Below, piece after piece: positions 7,547 through 16,555 of a DNA stretch of 64,000 nt. The DNA lies in the NCBI RefSeq assembly GCF_020171465.1, contig NZ_JAIUZR010000001.1, positions 124,001-188,000 of the forward strand, given 5' to 3'. A program made the position numbers and the translations under genes. Numbering within the stretch: the first letter of the stretch is position 1; every line of letters starts with the position of its first letter. The notes beneath the pieces are model-generated. The model had not been told where the DNA came from. It made no database searches and saw nothing but the letters and a program-made list of their open reading frames with translations. Origin of the DNA: Lutimonas saemankumensis. Its GTDB lineage: Bacteria; Bacteroidota; Bacteroidia; Flavobacteriales; Flavobacteriaceae.

Positions 7547-8647
7547 ATGAAGAAGTCAGTAACAATTTTTATTTTAGTATTTATCCTAGTTACCTTTGCA
7601 GGGGCTATGTATTATTTATATTCTAAAAACCAGGAGGACCCGGTTGTCTATCTTACCGAAAAGCCCACTAAGAAAACTATCGTCAATAAAACCGTTGCTA
7701 CCGGTAGTATCATTCCATTGGAGGAGGTCTTGATTAAGCCAAATATATCGGGTGTAATTGAAGAAATCTATGTTGAAGGAGGAGATGTTTTAAAGGCAAA
7801 TGATTTGATTGCAAAAATTAAGGTTATTCCTAATCTGGCCACTTTGAACCAGGCGAAAAATGCTATTCAGACTGCTGAGATAGCCTTGGCAGATGAGAAA
7901 AGAAGATTTGACAGACAACAAAGCCTTTTTCAAAAGGGAGTGATTTCCAAAGAAGAAATGGAACGTTCTGAAGTGACGTATAAACAGGCAGAACAATCTT
8001 ATAATGCAGCTAAACAGAATTATGATATCGTAAAAACGGGATCTACAAAAGGATTGGGAAATTCAGCAAATACACTGATTCGATCCACGGTTTCTGGTAT
8101 GGTATTGGAAATGCCTGTGGAAGTTGGAAATCAGGTTATACAGAGCAATAATTTTAATGAAGGAACGACGATTGCGGCTCTGGCTGATGTGAACAGGATG
8201 ATTTTTGAAGGAAAAGTAGATGAGTCTGAGGTTGGAAAAATTAAAGAAGGATATCCTCTTGAAATAACAGTTGGAGCCATAGAAAACACAACATTTGATG
8301 CTGTTTTGGACTATATAGCACCTAAAGGAAAATTAGAAAATGGAGCTATTCAGTTTGAAATCAAAGGAACTTTGCACAAGGCGGACACTACTTTCATCAG
8401 AGCGGGTTTGAGTGCAAATGCATCAATTATTCTGGCACGTGCTGATAGTGTTTTATCCATAAAGGAAGCTTTGGTTCAATTTGATGAAAGTACAAAAAAG
8501 CCTTTCGTAGAGGTCAAAACTGGTGACAAGCAATTTGAAAAAAGAGATATTGTATTGGGTATCAGCGACGGTCTTAATGTTGAGGTCAAGGAAGGGATAG
8601 ATGAAAGTGATGAGATTAAGGTCTGGAATAAGATTAAATCATTGTAA
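7547..8647 (+). CDS. Periplasmic adaptor (HlyD/MacA family)
   Basis: The membrane-fusion protein of the export set links the permeases to an outer membrane channel. A single N-terminal membrane anchor (about residues 5-25) is followed by the first lipoyl/barrel-sandwich half (VLIKPNISGVIEEIYVEGG). A coiled-coil hairpin (about residues 100-165), the second half with VSGMVLEMPVEVGNQV, and beta-barrel domains complete it. Length is 366, usual for the family. No TolC gene follows; the nearest is at 17.5 kb in a different unit. A strong hairpin terminator closes the operon. Confidence 0.88.
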   Translation: MKKSVTIFILVFILVTFAGAMYYLYSKNQEDPVVYLTEKPTKKTIVNKTVATGSIIPLEEVLIKPNISGVIEEIYVEGGDVLKANDLIAKIKVIPNLATLNQAKNAIQTAEIALADEKRRFDRQQSLFQKGVISKEEMERSEVTYKQAEQSYNAAKQNYDIVKTGSTKGLGNSANTLIRSTVSGMVLEMPVEVGNQVIQSNNFNEGTTIAALADVNRMIFEGKVDESEVGKIKEGYPLEITVGAIENTTFDAVLDYIAPKGKLENGAIQFEIKGTLHKADTTFIRAGLSANASIILARADSVLSIKEALVQFDESTKKPFVEVKTGDKQFEKRDIVLGISDGLNVEVKEGIDESDEIKVWNKIKSL

Positions 8648-8653
8648 AATAAA

Positions 8654-8685
8654 AACCGGAACCTACAGAGGGATTGGTTCCGGTT
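8654..8685. terminator. Bidirectional terminator between convergent genes
   Basis: A perfect 10-bp stem (AACCGGAACC with GGTTCCGGTT) surrounds a 12-base loop. The minus strand follows it with a T-rich tail, so it suits the secreted-protein gene. It also ends the plus-strand permease operon. Confidence 0.75.
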
Positions 8686-8707
8686 AAAAGCTATTTTAAG
8701 ATAGTTA

Positions 8708-9481
8708 TTAGTTTCCGCTTAAAGTGGTATTGACTTCCCAGACCTCGTCCCAACTGTTCGAGAACGTATCATCCATTCCGTCAACAAAGTTCTGCCAGGA
8801 ATTTTCACCATGTACTTTTTCAAAAGTGGCCTTAAAATCATTATCCTCATCATATTCGGCCCAGTTCTTCATGAATCCTACCGTAGCTATATGCCTTCCA
8901 ATAGCATATCCCTGTCTGAATTCATTAATGTAAACGCCCCAGGGATTTTCACCTTCCATGGCTTTAACGGTTTCACCTATTTGTCCCATAAGATGTTTGA
9001 CTTGGTGACCTTCGCCTTTCGCAACTTCATGGTATCTAATGTGAAGCACTTTAAATTCATAGCCACCTTCTGCCAGCATTTGGGTATTTGATACCTCATC
9101 ATTTTGTTTCCAGTATTCCCCGGAAGATATTTTTTTGACATTAGGCATAACGTTGTCTCTCCAGTCTTCATCATGACCATTGGCAGAGGGTCTTCCGTCC
9201 AAATGAGAATAATTCAGCGGTCCCATTTGCCAGACCATTTTCCCTGTATTAGGGCCCGTCATCACATTGTAAACCGTGGCTCGATAAGGGCCGTCCTCAT
9301 TATGGTATTTTTTGTTGTGATTGGCCATTGCTTCTCCCAGAGCTTTCAGTTTTGTGTTGTCCGGAGTGATATAAAAACTCTCCCACATGGCATAAGAATT
9401 TTCTTCTTGCGCCTGAATAAATCCAATTGAGCCTGTTAGTAAGAGTGTAAGTAAAATGTGGAGTGTAAATCTTTTAAACAT
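8708..9481 (-). CDS. Secreted protein of unknown function
   Basis: A clear signal peptide (residues 1 to about 24, ending IQAQ) is followed by about 230 residues rich in Trp, His, Asn and acidic residues. Two stretches begin alike: AMWESFYITPDNTKLKALGE and YEFKVLHIRYHEVAKGE. Each is followed by a long helix, which suggests two ferredoxin-like (dimeric alpha/beta barrel) halves. That reading is mine and not a database match. There is no lipobox and no membrane helix, so it should be periplasmic or secreted. It is a single gene with its own terminator. Confidence 0.7.
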   Translation of the reverse strand: MFKRFTLHILLTLLLTGSIGFIQAQEENSYAMWESFYITPDNTKLKALGEAMANHNKKYHNEDGPYRATVYNVMTGPNTGKMVWQMGPLNYSHLDGRPSANGHDEDWRDNVMPNVKKISSGEYWKQNDEVSNTQMLAEGGYEFKVLHIRYHEVAKGEGHQVKHLMGQIGETVKAMEGENPWGVYINEFRQGYAIGRHIATVGFMKNWAEYDEDNDFKATFEKVHGENSWQNFVDGMDDTFSNSWDEVWEVNTTLSGN

Positions 9482-9639
9482 TGTATTTATAAGTTTTTAT
9501 GGTTAGTTCAATGAAAAGATACCTGGAAAAAGGTTTGGTTTGTTGATTCGCCAGTACTTTCCTATAAAATAGAAGACGAAATAAGTTAAGAAAAACCTTT
9601 TGAAAAAACGATTTAGGACGAATTGACCTATTTACATTT

Positions 9640-9647
9640 CAAAGGTA
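9640..9647 (-). promoter_or_regulatory. Possible -7 element TACCTTTG
   Basis: The minus strand reads TACCTTTG, a full TAnnTTTG match, about 160 bases before the start at 9481. No TTG box is seen upstream. The stretch 9482-9789 holds no gene that I can see, and otherwise only AT-rich sequence. Confidence 0.3.
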
Positions 9648-9789
9648 TATAATTATTTATCGAAGGAATTGTTTGAGGAAGGTTGATATTCGAGAAGAAT
9701 AATAGCTTAGTGTGGAGGGAGAGGCCAATGAGAATTTAAGAAAAATCTTAAAGAGAGGGGATTGGAAACCAAGGACAGTCTTAAAAAAA

Positions 9790-9924
9790 TCAGATTTTTG
9801 GACAGTTGCTACAATTGAACTTGCCTTTTTTCTTATATTTTTTACAACACTTTGTTTTTTTCTTGGGTAAATCCATTTCGATACAGTCGTAATCGAATAC
9901 CGTATAATAAGAAGTAGTTGTCAT
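9790..9924 (-). CDS. Cys-rich 44-residue protein, unannotated
   Basis: An ATG at 9924 opens a 44-residue frame. It has an aromatic/acidic N-terminal part and a very basic C-terminal part with five cysteines in all: C14, the pair C26-C27, and C38-x2-C41. The last four form a CC...CxxC arrangement that could bind zinc or another metal; this is inference. There is no signal peptide, so it is cytosolic. A full promoter (TTG, 19 bases, TACTTTTG at 9968-9997) sits exactly where expected, which strongly supports expression. I recall similar Lys/Cys-rich microproteins in flavobacterial genomes but no function for them. Confidence 0.68.
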   Translation of the reverse strand: MTTTSYYTVFDYDCIEMDLPKKKTKCCKKYKKKGKFNCSNCPKI

Positions 9925-9967
9925 TTACAGTTCTTTATTTTTATTTAAACTAATTCTAAATAAGAAA

Positions 9968-9997
9968 CAAAAGTAATTATTTTATTCTGTTCTGCAA
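9968..9997 (-). promoter_or_regulatory. Promoter of the Cys-rich small gene
   Basis: On the minus strand TTG (9995-9997), a 19-base spacer and TACTTTTG (9968-9975) match the Bacteroidota consensus in both boxes. The start codon is 44 bases after the -7 box. Confidence 0.72.
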
Positions 9998-10192
9998 CTG
10001 ATTTAAATCAATTTTTTAACGAATATCTTAATCTATTTCTGGATGGGTTTTCCGCGCTAAGGATTATTCCTTAAATCTTCTGTAAATCGTTCAAATGGAC
10101 CTGGGTACAAGACTGTTTACTTATCTGATTTGGTGGTTTGTCAAAAAATGATATTTATCATATTTTTTACATCTTTTTATGCTAAAACATCT

Positions 10193-10200
10193 TATTTTTG
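10193..10200 (+). promoter_or_regulatory. -7 element upstream of sucA
   Basis: TATTTTTG fully matches TAnnTTTG and ends 33 bases before the sucA start codon. The upstream box is weak (a T-rich stretch near 10162-10170). The gap 9925-10233 holds this and the divergent promoter, and nothing else I can identify. Confidence 0.45.
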
Positions 10201-10233
10201 TCAATCATTTCGTTAATATTGAAGAAATAGTTC

Positions 10234-12966
10234 ATGGATAGGTTTTCCTTTTTAAATACTGTACATACCGGGTTTATAGAAGATTTGTATCAACAATACC
10301 TGAAAGATCCTGACGCCGTTGAACCGAGCTGGAGAAGTTTTTTTCAGGGCTATGATTTAGCTAACTCAGACTATAGCCTGGAGGAGGAAGAAATAGATGT
10401 AGAAATTCCGCAACAGGTTTATAAAGAATTTAAAGTTATTGAGCTGATCAATGGTTACCGGACACGGGGGCATCTGTTTACAAAAACGAATCCTGTGAGA
10501 AACAGGCGAACCTATAGCCCAACTCTTGATATTGAGAATTTTGGTTTATCTAAAGAGGACCTGAACTCCGTGTTTAATGCAGGTAGTATTCTGGGCCTTC
10601 AGCCTACATCCCTCTCGGAAATAATAAAGCATCTTGAAAGTATTTATTGTGATTCCATTGGGATTGAATATATGTTTATTCGAAATCCGGAGGAAATTCA
10701 GTGGTGGCAGAATAAGCTAAACGAAAATGATAACCATCCCGATTACGAGATCAGCACAAAAAAATACATATTATCCAAACTGACACAGGCGGTTACCTTT
10801 GAGCAGTTTCTGCAGACCAAATACGTTGGCCAAAAAAGATTTTCACTTGAGGGTGGAGAAACCCTGATCCCTGCTTTGGGTGGCCTTTTCAGAATAGCTG
10901 CAGAACGTTACGACGTGGATGAATTTGTTTTAGGTATGGCGCACAGAGGGAGGTTAAATACCCTTGTCAATATTTTCAGGAAACCCATCAGGGAGCTTTT
11001 TAATGAGTTTGACGGAAAAGATTATGACGAAGATGATTTTGACGGGGATGTGAAATACCATCTGGGATCTACCATTAAGAAAACATTAAAGAGCAACAAA
11101 CAGATTACGATGAATCTGGTTCCTAATCCTTCTCACCTTGAAACTGTTGGAGCCGTTGCCGAAGGTATTGCCCGTGCAAAAATAGATGAGGATTATAACG
11201 GGGATTCCTCAAAACTATTACCTGTTGTCGTTCATGGTGATGCTGCTGTTGCCGGTCAGGGAATCGTTTATGAACTGATTCAAATGAGTAAGCTTAAGGG
11301 CTATTCAACGGGAGGGACGGTGCATATTGTTGTTAATAATCAGATTGGTTTTACTACAAATTATCTCGACGCGAGATCGAGTACCTATTGCACCGACGTG
11401 GCTAAAGTTACGCTTTCACCTGTACTGCATGTCAATGCTGATGATGTTGAAGCTGTGACTCATGCTGTTCTAATGGCACTTGATTTTAGAATGCGTTTTA
11501 AAAGAGATGTATTCATCGACCTTCTGGGATACAGAAAATACGGCCATAATGAAGGTGATGAGCCTAGGTTTACACAACCAATTCTGTACAAGGCTATTGC
11601 CAAACAACCCAATCCAAGAGATATTTACAATGAAAAACTGATTAAGGACGGTGTTATTGATGAGTCACACCTACCGGATCTTATAGAAGAATATAAAAAA
11701 TTACTGGAAAAAGAATTCAACCGTTCCAAAGAGGATTCGGCATCTAAGGTGAATCCCTTTATGGATAATGTCTGGAGCGGTTTTATGCATCAGGATCTGG
11801 ATGGACTTTTGCTTAGCGTGGGTACAAAGTATCCAAAGTCAAGGCTCGAGAATATTGCCAAGGTGGTTTCTACGGTTCCTGAAGGGGTTAAATTCCTCCG
11901 GAAGGCTGAACGAATTTTAAAAGACCGTGCCAAAATGGTTTTTGAGAGTAATAAATTAGACTGGAGCATGGGTGAGATTTTTGCCTTTGGAAGTTTAATG
12001 GAGGAAGGATATAATGTCAGGATTTCAGGACAAGATGTTGAAAGGGGGACTTTTTCCCATCGTCATGCAATTCTCAGAGATGAGATTTCATCCGAAAAAT
12101 TCAATCTTTTGAATTCAAATCCAAAAAATAAGGGGGTGATGAGTATTTATAATTCATCACTTTCTGAATATGGTGTTCTTGGATTTGATTATGGTTATGC
12201 CATGGCTGCGCCGAATACGCTAACGATATGGGAGGCTCAGTTTGGTGATTTCAGCAATGGAGCTCAGATTATATTTGATCAGTATGTTTCTGCTGCAGAG
12301 GACAAATGGAAACAACAGAACGGAATTGTTGTGCTTCTTCCTCATGGTTATGAAGGACAGGGATCAGAGCATTCCTCGGCTCGTATAGAGCGCTATTTGC
12401 AACTTTGTGCGAATGATAACATGACCGTTGCGAATTGCACTACCCCGGCAAATTTCTTTCATCTGCTGAGAAGGCAAATGAAAAGAAATTTTAGAAAACC
12501 CCTGATCGTATTTACTCCAAAAAGTTTGTTGAGACATCCGCTGGCGGTTTCTGAAATGCAAGAATTTACCGACGGAGAATTTACAGAGGTAATTGATGAC
12601 ACTTTGGATCCGAACGGAGTGGATAGGATTGTTTTATGTTCTGGAAAATTTTATTACGACCTTCTTGATGAACGAGAAAAAAATAACAGACAGGATGTAG
12701 CATTGATCAGACTGGAACAATTATTTCCCTTACACGAAGAAAAAATTGAGAAAATTCTATCTCGATACCCAAATGTTAAAGACTATATTTGGGCTCAGGA
12801 AGAACCGAGAAACATGGGCGCATGGAGTTATATGCTTCAGCGATTTGAGTTAAGGGAACTAAAAGTGAGATCAAGAAAGTTCTATGCGGTTCCTGCAACA
12901 GGCTCATCTACAAGATCAAAACGGAGACAGAGAAGAGTCATAGAAAGTGTATTTGACAACAAATAA
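10234..12966 (+). CDS. sucA: 2-oxoglutarate dehydrogenase E1 component
   Basis: The thiamine-diphosphate-dependent subunit decarboxylates 2-oxoglutarate and passes the succinyl group to the E2 lipoyl arm in the TCA cycle. The 910 residues match the family length (E. coli about 933). It has the N-terminal E1 extension, with DLYQQYLKDPDAVEPSW at about 17-33, and the GMAHRGRL substrate/cofactor loop near 234-241. The ThDP/Mg motif GDAAVAGQG is near 335, and the transketolase-like C-terminal half contains HGYEGQGSEHSSARIERYLQ. It is followed by odhB after 33 bases, so the two are cotranscribed. E3 is not in the window. Confidence 0.97.
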   Translation: MDRFSFLNTVHTGFIEDLYQQYLKDPDAVEPSWRSFFQGYDLANSDYSLEEEEIDVEIPQQVYKEFKVIELINGYRTRGHLFTKTNPVRNRRTYSPTLDIENFGLSKEDLNSVFNAGSILGLQPTSLSEIIKHLESIYCDSIGIEYMFIRNPEEIQWWQNKLNENDNHPDYEISTKKYILSKLTQAVTFEQFLQTKYVGQKRFSLEGGETLIPALGGLFRIAAERYDVDEFVLGMAHRGRLNTLVNIFRKPIRELFNEFDGKDYDEDDFDGDVKYHLGSTIKKTLKSNKQITMNLVPNPSHLETVGAVAEGIARAKIDEDYNGDSSKLLPVVVHGDAAVAGQGIVYELIQMSKLKGYSTGGTVHIVVNNQIGFTTNYLDARSSTYCTDVAKVTLSPVLHVNADDVEAVTHAVLMALDFRMRFKRDVFIDLLGYRKYGHNEGDEPRFTQPILYKAIAKQPNPRDIYNEKLIKDGVIDESHLPDLIEEYKKLLEKEFNRSKEDSASKVNPFMDNVWSGFMHQDLDGLLLSVGTKYPKSRLENIAKVVSTVPEGVKFLRKAERILKDRAKMVFESNKLDWSMGEIFAFGSLMEEGYNVRISGQDVERGTFSHRHAILRDEISSEKFNLLNSNPKNKGVMSIYNSSLSEYGVLGFDYGYAMAAPNTLTIWEAQFGDFSNGAQIIFDQYVSAAEDKWKQQNGIVVLLPHGYEGQGSEHSSARIERYLQLCANDNMTVANCTTPANFFHLLRRQMKRNFRKPLIVFTPKSLLRHPLAVSEMQEFTDGEFTEVIDDTLDPNGVDRIVLCSGKFYYDLLDEREKNNRQDVALIRLEQLFPLHEEKIEKILSRYPNVKDYIWAQEEPRNMGAWSYMLQRFELRELKVRSRKFYAVPATGSSTRSKRRQRRVIESVFDNK

Positions 12967-12999
12967 AACAGAAATAATATCATTATAAATTAAGGAGAA

Positions 13000-14214
13000 A
13001 TGATTTTAGAAATGAAAGTTCCCTCTCCGGGGGAATCAATAACGGAAGTTGAGATTGCAAGCTGGTTGGTGGAAGACGGTGATTATGTGGAAAAGGACCA
13101 GGCAATAGCGGAAGTTGATTCAGACAAGGCAACATTGGAATTACCAGCTGAGGAAAGCGGAATTATTACCCTTAAAGCTGAAGAAGGTGATGCTGTGGAT
13201 GTGGGTGCTGTTGTTTGCCTTATTGATATGAGTGCAGCTAAGAAAGAAGGGGCAAAGAAGAGAGAAACGACCAAGACAGAAGTTTCAGCTCCAGAAGAAA
13301 AGCCGGTTCAAAATGAGGAGGTTAAAGAAACCTATGCTACCGGATCAGCCTCCCCGGCTGCAAAAAAGATTCTTGCAGAAAAGAATATAGATCCCAAGTC
13401 TGTGAAAGGGACCGGAAAGGAAGGACGAATTACAAAACAGGATGCGCTTGATGCCAAACCTTCAATGGGTGAGGCATTGAATGATGAGAATAGAAAATCA
13501 GAGAGAAAGAAATTGTCAATGCTCAGACGTAAAGTGGCTGAGCGATTGGTTTCAGTAAAAAATGAAACCGCCATGCTAACTACTTTTAACGAAGTTGATA
13601 TGCAACCCATTTTTGACTTGCGAAAGAAGTATAAAGAGGAATTTAAAGCAAAACACGAGGTTAGCCTTGGATTTATGAGTTTCTTTACTTTGGCAGTGGT
13701 AAGAGCGCTAAAAATGTTTCCCGATGTTAATTCTATGATCGATGGAGATTTTAAGGTTTCTTATGACTTTGCTGATATATCCATTGCTGTTTCAGGCCCG
13801 AAAGGATTAATGGTACCTGTGATCAGAAATGCTGAGAATCTGGGCTTCAAAGGTGTTGAAAGTGAAGTTAAGCGTCTTGCTCTTAGAGCAAGAGACGGAC
13901 AGATTACCGTAGATGAGATGACTGGAGGAACCTTTACTATCACCAATGGTGGTGTGTTTGGTTCTATGCTGTCAACACCAATTTTGAATCCGCCTCAGAG
14001 CGCCATTCTTGGGATGCACAATATTGTTGAGAGGCCTGTGGCAATTGATGGAAAGGTTGAGATTAGGCCTGTCATGTATGTTGCCCTGTCTTACGATCAT
14101 CGTATCATCGACGGTAAAGAATCGGTTGGATTTCTGGTTGCTGTTAAAGAGGCTTTGGAGAATCCAGTGGAGATTCTTATGAATGGAGATGAAAAAAAGG
14201 CCCTTGAACTTTAA
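13000..14214 (+). CDS. odhB: 2-oxoglutarate dehydrogenase E2 (dihydrolipoyl succinyltransferase)
   Basis: E2 moves the succinyl group from the lipoyl arm to CoA. A single lipoyl domain occupies about residues 2-76, with the lipoylated lysine at position 43 inside [10 protein letters not shown] charged linker follows, then an E3/E1-binding peripheral domain at about 117-150 ([30 protein letters not shown]). The catalytic domain covers about 170-404. The catalytic HRIIDG motif lies at 367-372. Length 404 is typical of succinyltransferases with one lipoyl domain. An A-rich AAGGAG lies just ahead of the ATG. The gene ends 11 bases before a convergent gene, with no visible terminator. Confidence 0.97.
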   Translation: MILEMKVPSPGESITEVEIASWLVEDGDYVEKDQAIAEVDSDKATLELPAEESGIITLKAEEGDAVDVGAVVCLIDMSAAKKEGAKKRETTKTEVSAPEEKPVQNEEVKETYATGSASPAAKKILAEKNIDPKSVKGTGKEGRITKQDALDAKPSMGEALNDENRKSERKKLSMLRRKVAERLVSVKNETAMLTTFNEVDMQPIFDLRKKYKEEFKAKHEVSLGFMSFFTLAVVRALKMFPDVNSMIDGDFKVSYDFADISIAVSGPKGLMVPVIRNAENLGFKGVESEVKRLALRARDGQITVDEMTGGTFTITNGGVFGSMLSTPILNPPQSAILGMHNIVERPVAIDGKVEIRPVMYVALSYDHRIIDGKESVGFLVAVKEALENPVEILMNGDEKKALEL

Positions 14215-14225
14215 TTGACATACGA

Positions 14226-15398
14226 TTATTGGGATTTTACCTGTATCACTCTTTTTTTATAAATGTATCGGAACCTGAGGTATAAACTCAGATATCCGAA
14301 AAGTAGTAAAAATAGTAATTGAGCCATTTCTGATTTAATATTGATGAGCGATGCTCCTTGCATTGACAGCTTGTTGAACATGGTGAAGTAAGGGGTAGAG
14401 GGAAGCAGATTCGCAAAAATTTGTAAAACTTTAGGCATTGCCTCTATGGGCCATGAATATCCTGAAACTAAAAACAGAGGATATGTGGAAAAAGCCATGA
14501 TCTCTGTCCATCCAATAGCAGTCTTAAAAAAGGTACTTAGAAAAATGGTATAAACCATTACTGATAAGATAAATGCGAGACTCATAGAAAAATGAAGGAA
14601 CTCTGATCCCTTAAAGTCAAGATGGTAGTATGGGAATATCACTTTGTAGAAGAGGAAGAAAAGTGATGCGTAAAGCACTACATAATAGCTTGACTTAGCC
14701 AACATGATCTTCATGAAACCAAAAAAGTTGATTTTCGAATCTGAAAGCGTTTTATAATGAACAAGTTCATGAAGGACACTTTGCCCAAATCCTATGATCA
14801 GAGTTTGCTGAATAATCAGAACAAGGAGGATCGGAAGCAGGTAATCGCCATAATTATTCGTGGCGTTGAAAACTGATTTGATAACCGGCATGATAGGTTG
14901 AGCCTGTTCGAGGGCCATTTCTGTTGGAATTCTACTGCTAATCAGATAATTAAGTCGCACTCCGCCAGCTACTGTAAGCATGACTTGTTGAACCCCTTTA
15001 TTGATGTCATTTGAGGTCAGGAACTTTGTGTTATTGAGAATGAGCTCTACAGTTGAACCTTCAAGATTCATGGTTTTTTTCTCAAATTCTCTTGGAATAA
15101 TCAGGATTCCCTGAACCTGCAGACCATTAAACAGAAACAGCGCTTCTTCCATATTTGAATAGGACCCCATAACCTTGATCTTCTGGTTGGAATCAACTAG
15201 TTCTCCAATTTTTTTAGAAAGAGAACTGTGATCGAGGTCTACCATTGCCACCGGAATATCACTTACATCTTTATCTTTATAAATAGAACCAACAAAAAAG
15301 GCATAAAAGATGGGAGCCAAAAGGCAGGTAAGCAGAATACTTTTATCCTCTAAAATAAGAGAGAGTTCATCCTTTATGATCTGTAGAAAACTTCTCAT
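14226..15398 (-). CDS. ABC-2 type permease
   Basis: An inner-membrane permease of the ABC-2/YhgE class. One N-terminal helix (about residues 20-40) is followed by a periplasmic domain of about 130 residues and five C-terminal helices (about 180-385). It contains the family-like IPVAMVDLDHSSLSKKI and an FLVSGYSWPIEAMP segment. Length is 390. Its start overlaps the stop of the upstream paralogue (ATGA), so translation is probably coupled. It is the last gene of a TolC-HlyD-permease-permease operon. No ATPase is encoded nearby. Confidence 0.88.
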   Translation of the reverse strand: MRSFLQIIKDELSLILEDKSILLTCLLAPIFYAFFVGSIYKDKDVSDIPVAMVDLDHSSLSKKIGELVDSNQKIKVMGSYSNMEEALFLFNGLQVQGILIIPREFEKKTMNLEGSTVELILNNTKFLTSNDINKGVQQVMLTVAGGVRLNYLISSRIPTEMALEQAQPIMPVIKSVFNATNNYGDYLLPILLVLIIQQTLIIGFGQSVLHELVHYKTLSDSKINFFGFMKIMLAKSSYYVVLYASLFFLFYKVIFPYYHLDFKGSEFLHFSMSLAFILSVMVYTIFLSTFFKTAIGWTEIMAFSTYPLFLVSGYSWPIEAMPKVLQIFANLLPSTPYFTMFNKLSMQGASLINIKSEMAQLLFLLLFGYLSLYLRFRYIYKKRVIQVKSQ

Positions 15399-16555
15399 TG
15401 AACCGTTTTTTTATAATGAAACTGAAGCCCAATGACGCTAACAATGTAAGCCACTAGAATAAAAACAAGCATCGCGATGACCTGCGGGATCAAATATGAA
15501 AAGGAAGTTTCCATTTCCATTCCCTTGATATAGGCCTTAAGAAAATGGGTATAGGGTATGAGGTTGGCATACCAGCTGTTAAAAGCAGGCATGGCAATTA
15601 TGGGAAATGTAAATCCACTAAATACAAATGCCGGGGAATTGTATACAAATGCCATATCCATAGCGATTGCCTGATCCTTGAATAGAATCGAGATCATGAT
15701 ACCAAGTGAACAGTTTGTAACGACGAATAATAGAATAATCCATAAAAAAGGTATTGTATTCGCGCTACTCGGTATTCCTAGGATGGGATGGATCAATGCA
15801 AAGATTAGAATGGCAATCACCATTCCAATCACTATGTAAGCCAGCATTTTACCAAACAATAGTTTTAAAGTACTTCCACCTGAAATCTGATAAAGTTCCT
15901 TGAATGAATTTGATGCATATTCAGAATTGATCGACCTCGTGGCAAGAAAAAAAACGATCATCTGAAGAAGAACCGTTGTTAGACCTGGTACCAAATAATA
16001 TAGATAGTTATAGTGCGGATTGTAAAGAGGTCTTGTCTGGGTTTTAACCGGCATAACCATTTTTACTGCCTTTTCATAGGGAATTCCTTTGACCGTCAAT
16101 GCGTTAAGAATAATTTTGGCAGACAGGGTGTTTATAAAGGTAGCCGCCTCCTTATACAATAGGTTTCCATAAATAATATTTGAGGAGTTGGTATAAACTA
16201 CTATTTTTTCCTGTTTACCACGAAAAATATTTTTAGAAAAGTTTTTTGGGATATAGTAGACACCCTTGATGTCAGGATGAGAAACAAAATAGGTTTGGAG
16301 TTCATTTTGAGAATCTAATATTTCCTTGACTTCCAGTTTTGGGGACGCTTCTATATTATCAATTACCTGCTGACTAAAGGGGGATTTGTCGTCATCGAGA
16401 ATGGCAACAGGAACATGCTGGACTGAACCTTCCTCGTAAATGGATCCCAGATATAAAAAGATAAACAGGGGGATAAATAGAATCAATACCCAGGCAGAGG
16501 ACCTCATTCCAAGTCTCTCAAATTCTCTGATAGATATGTTTAATACTTTTTTCAA
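15395..16555 (-). CDS. ABC-2 type permease (paralogue)
   Basis: This 386-residue permease has the same topology as its downstream partner. The VPVAILDDDKSPFSQQV segment matches the partner at the same position, and the C-terminal FSGFTFPIIAMPAFNSW aligns with the partner's SGYSWPIEAMP. The start is TTG at 16555, which overlaps the TGA stop of the HlyD gene; no ATG is available before the first membrane helix. The two paralogues should form a heterodimeric channel. The substrate is unknown; drug or lipid export is the family's usual role. Confidence 0.86.
   Translation of the reverse strand: MKKVLNISIREFERLGMRSSAWVLILFIPLFIFLYLGSIYEEGSVQHVPVAILDDDKSPFSQQVIDNIEASPKLEVKEILDSQNELQTYFVSHPDIKGVYYIPKNFSKNIFRGKQEKIVVYTNSSNIIYGNLLYKEAATFINTLSAKIILNALTVKGIPYEKAVKMVMPVKTQTRPLYNPHYNYLYYLVPGLTTVLLQMIVFFLATRSINSEYASNSFKELYQISGGSTLKLLFGKMLAYIVIGMVIAILIFALIHPILGIPSSANTIPFLWIILLFVVTNCSLGIMISILFKDQAIAMDMAFVYNSPAFVFSGFTFPIIAMPAFNSWYANLIPYTHFLKAYIKGMEMETSFSYLIPQVIAMLVFILVAYIVSVIGLQFHYKKTVQ

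Noticed and set aside
10193-10233. Riboswitch in the sucA leader
   Set aside because: The leader is only about 30 bases and shows no conserved fold.
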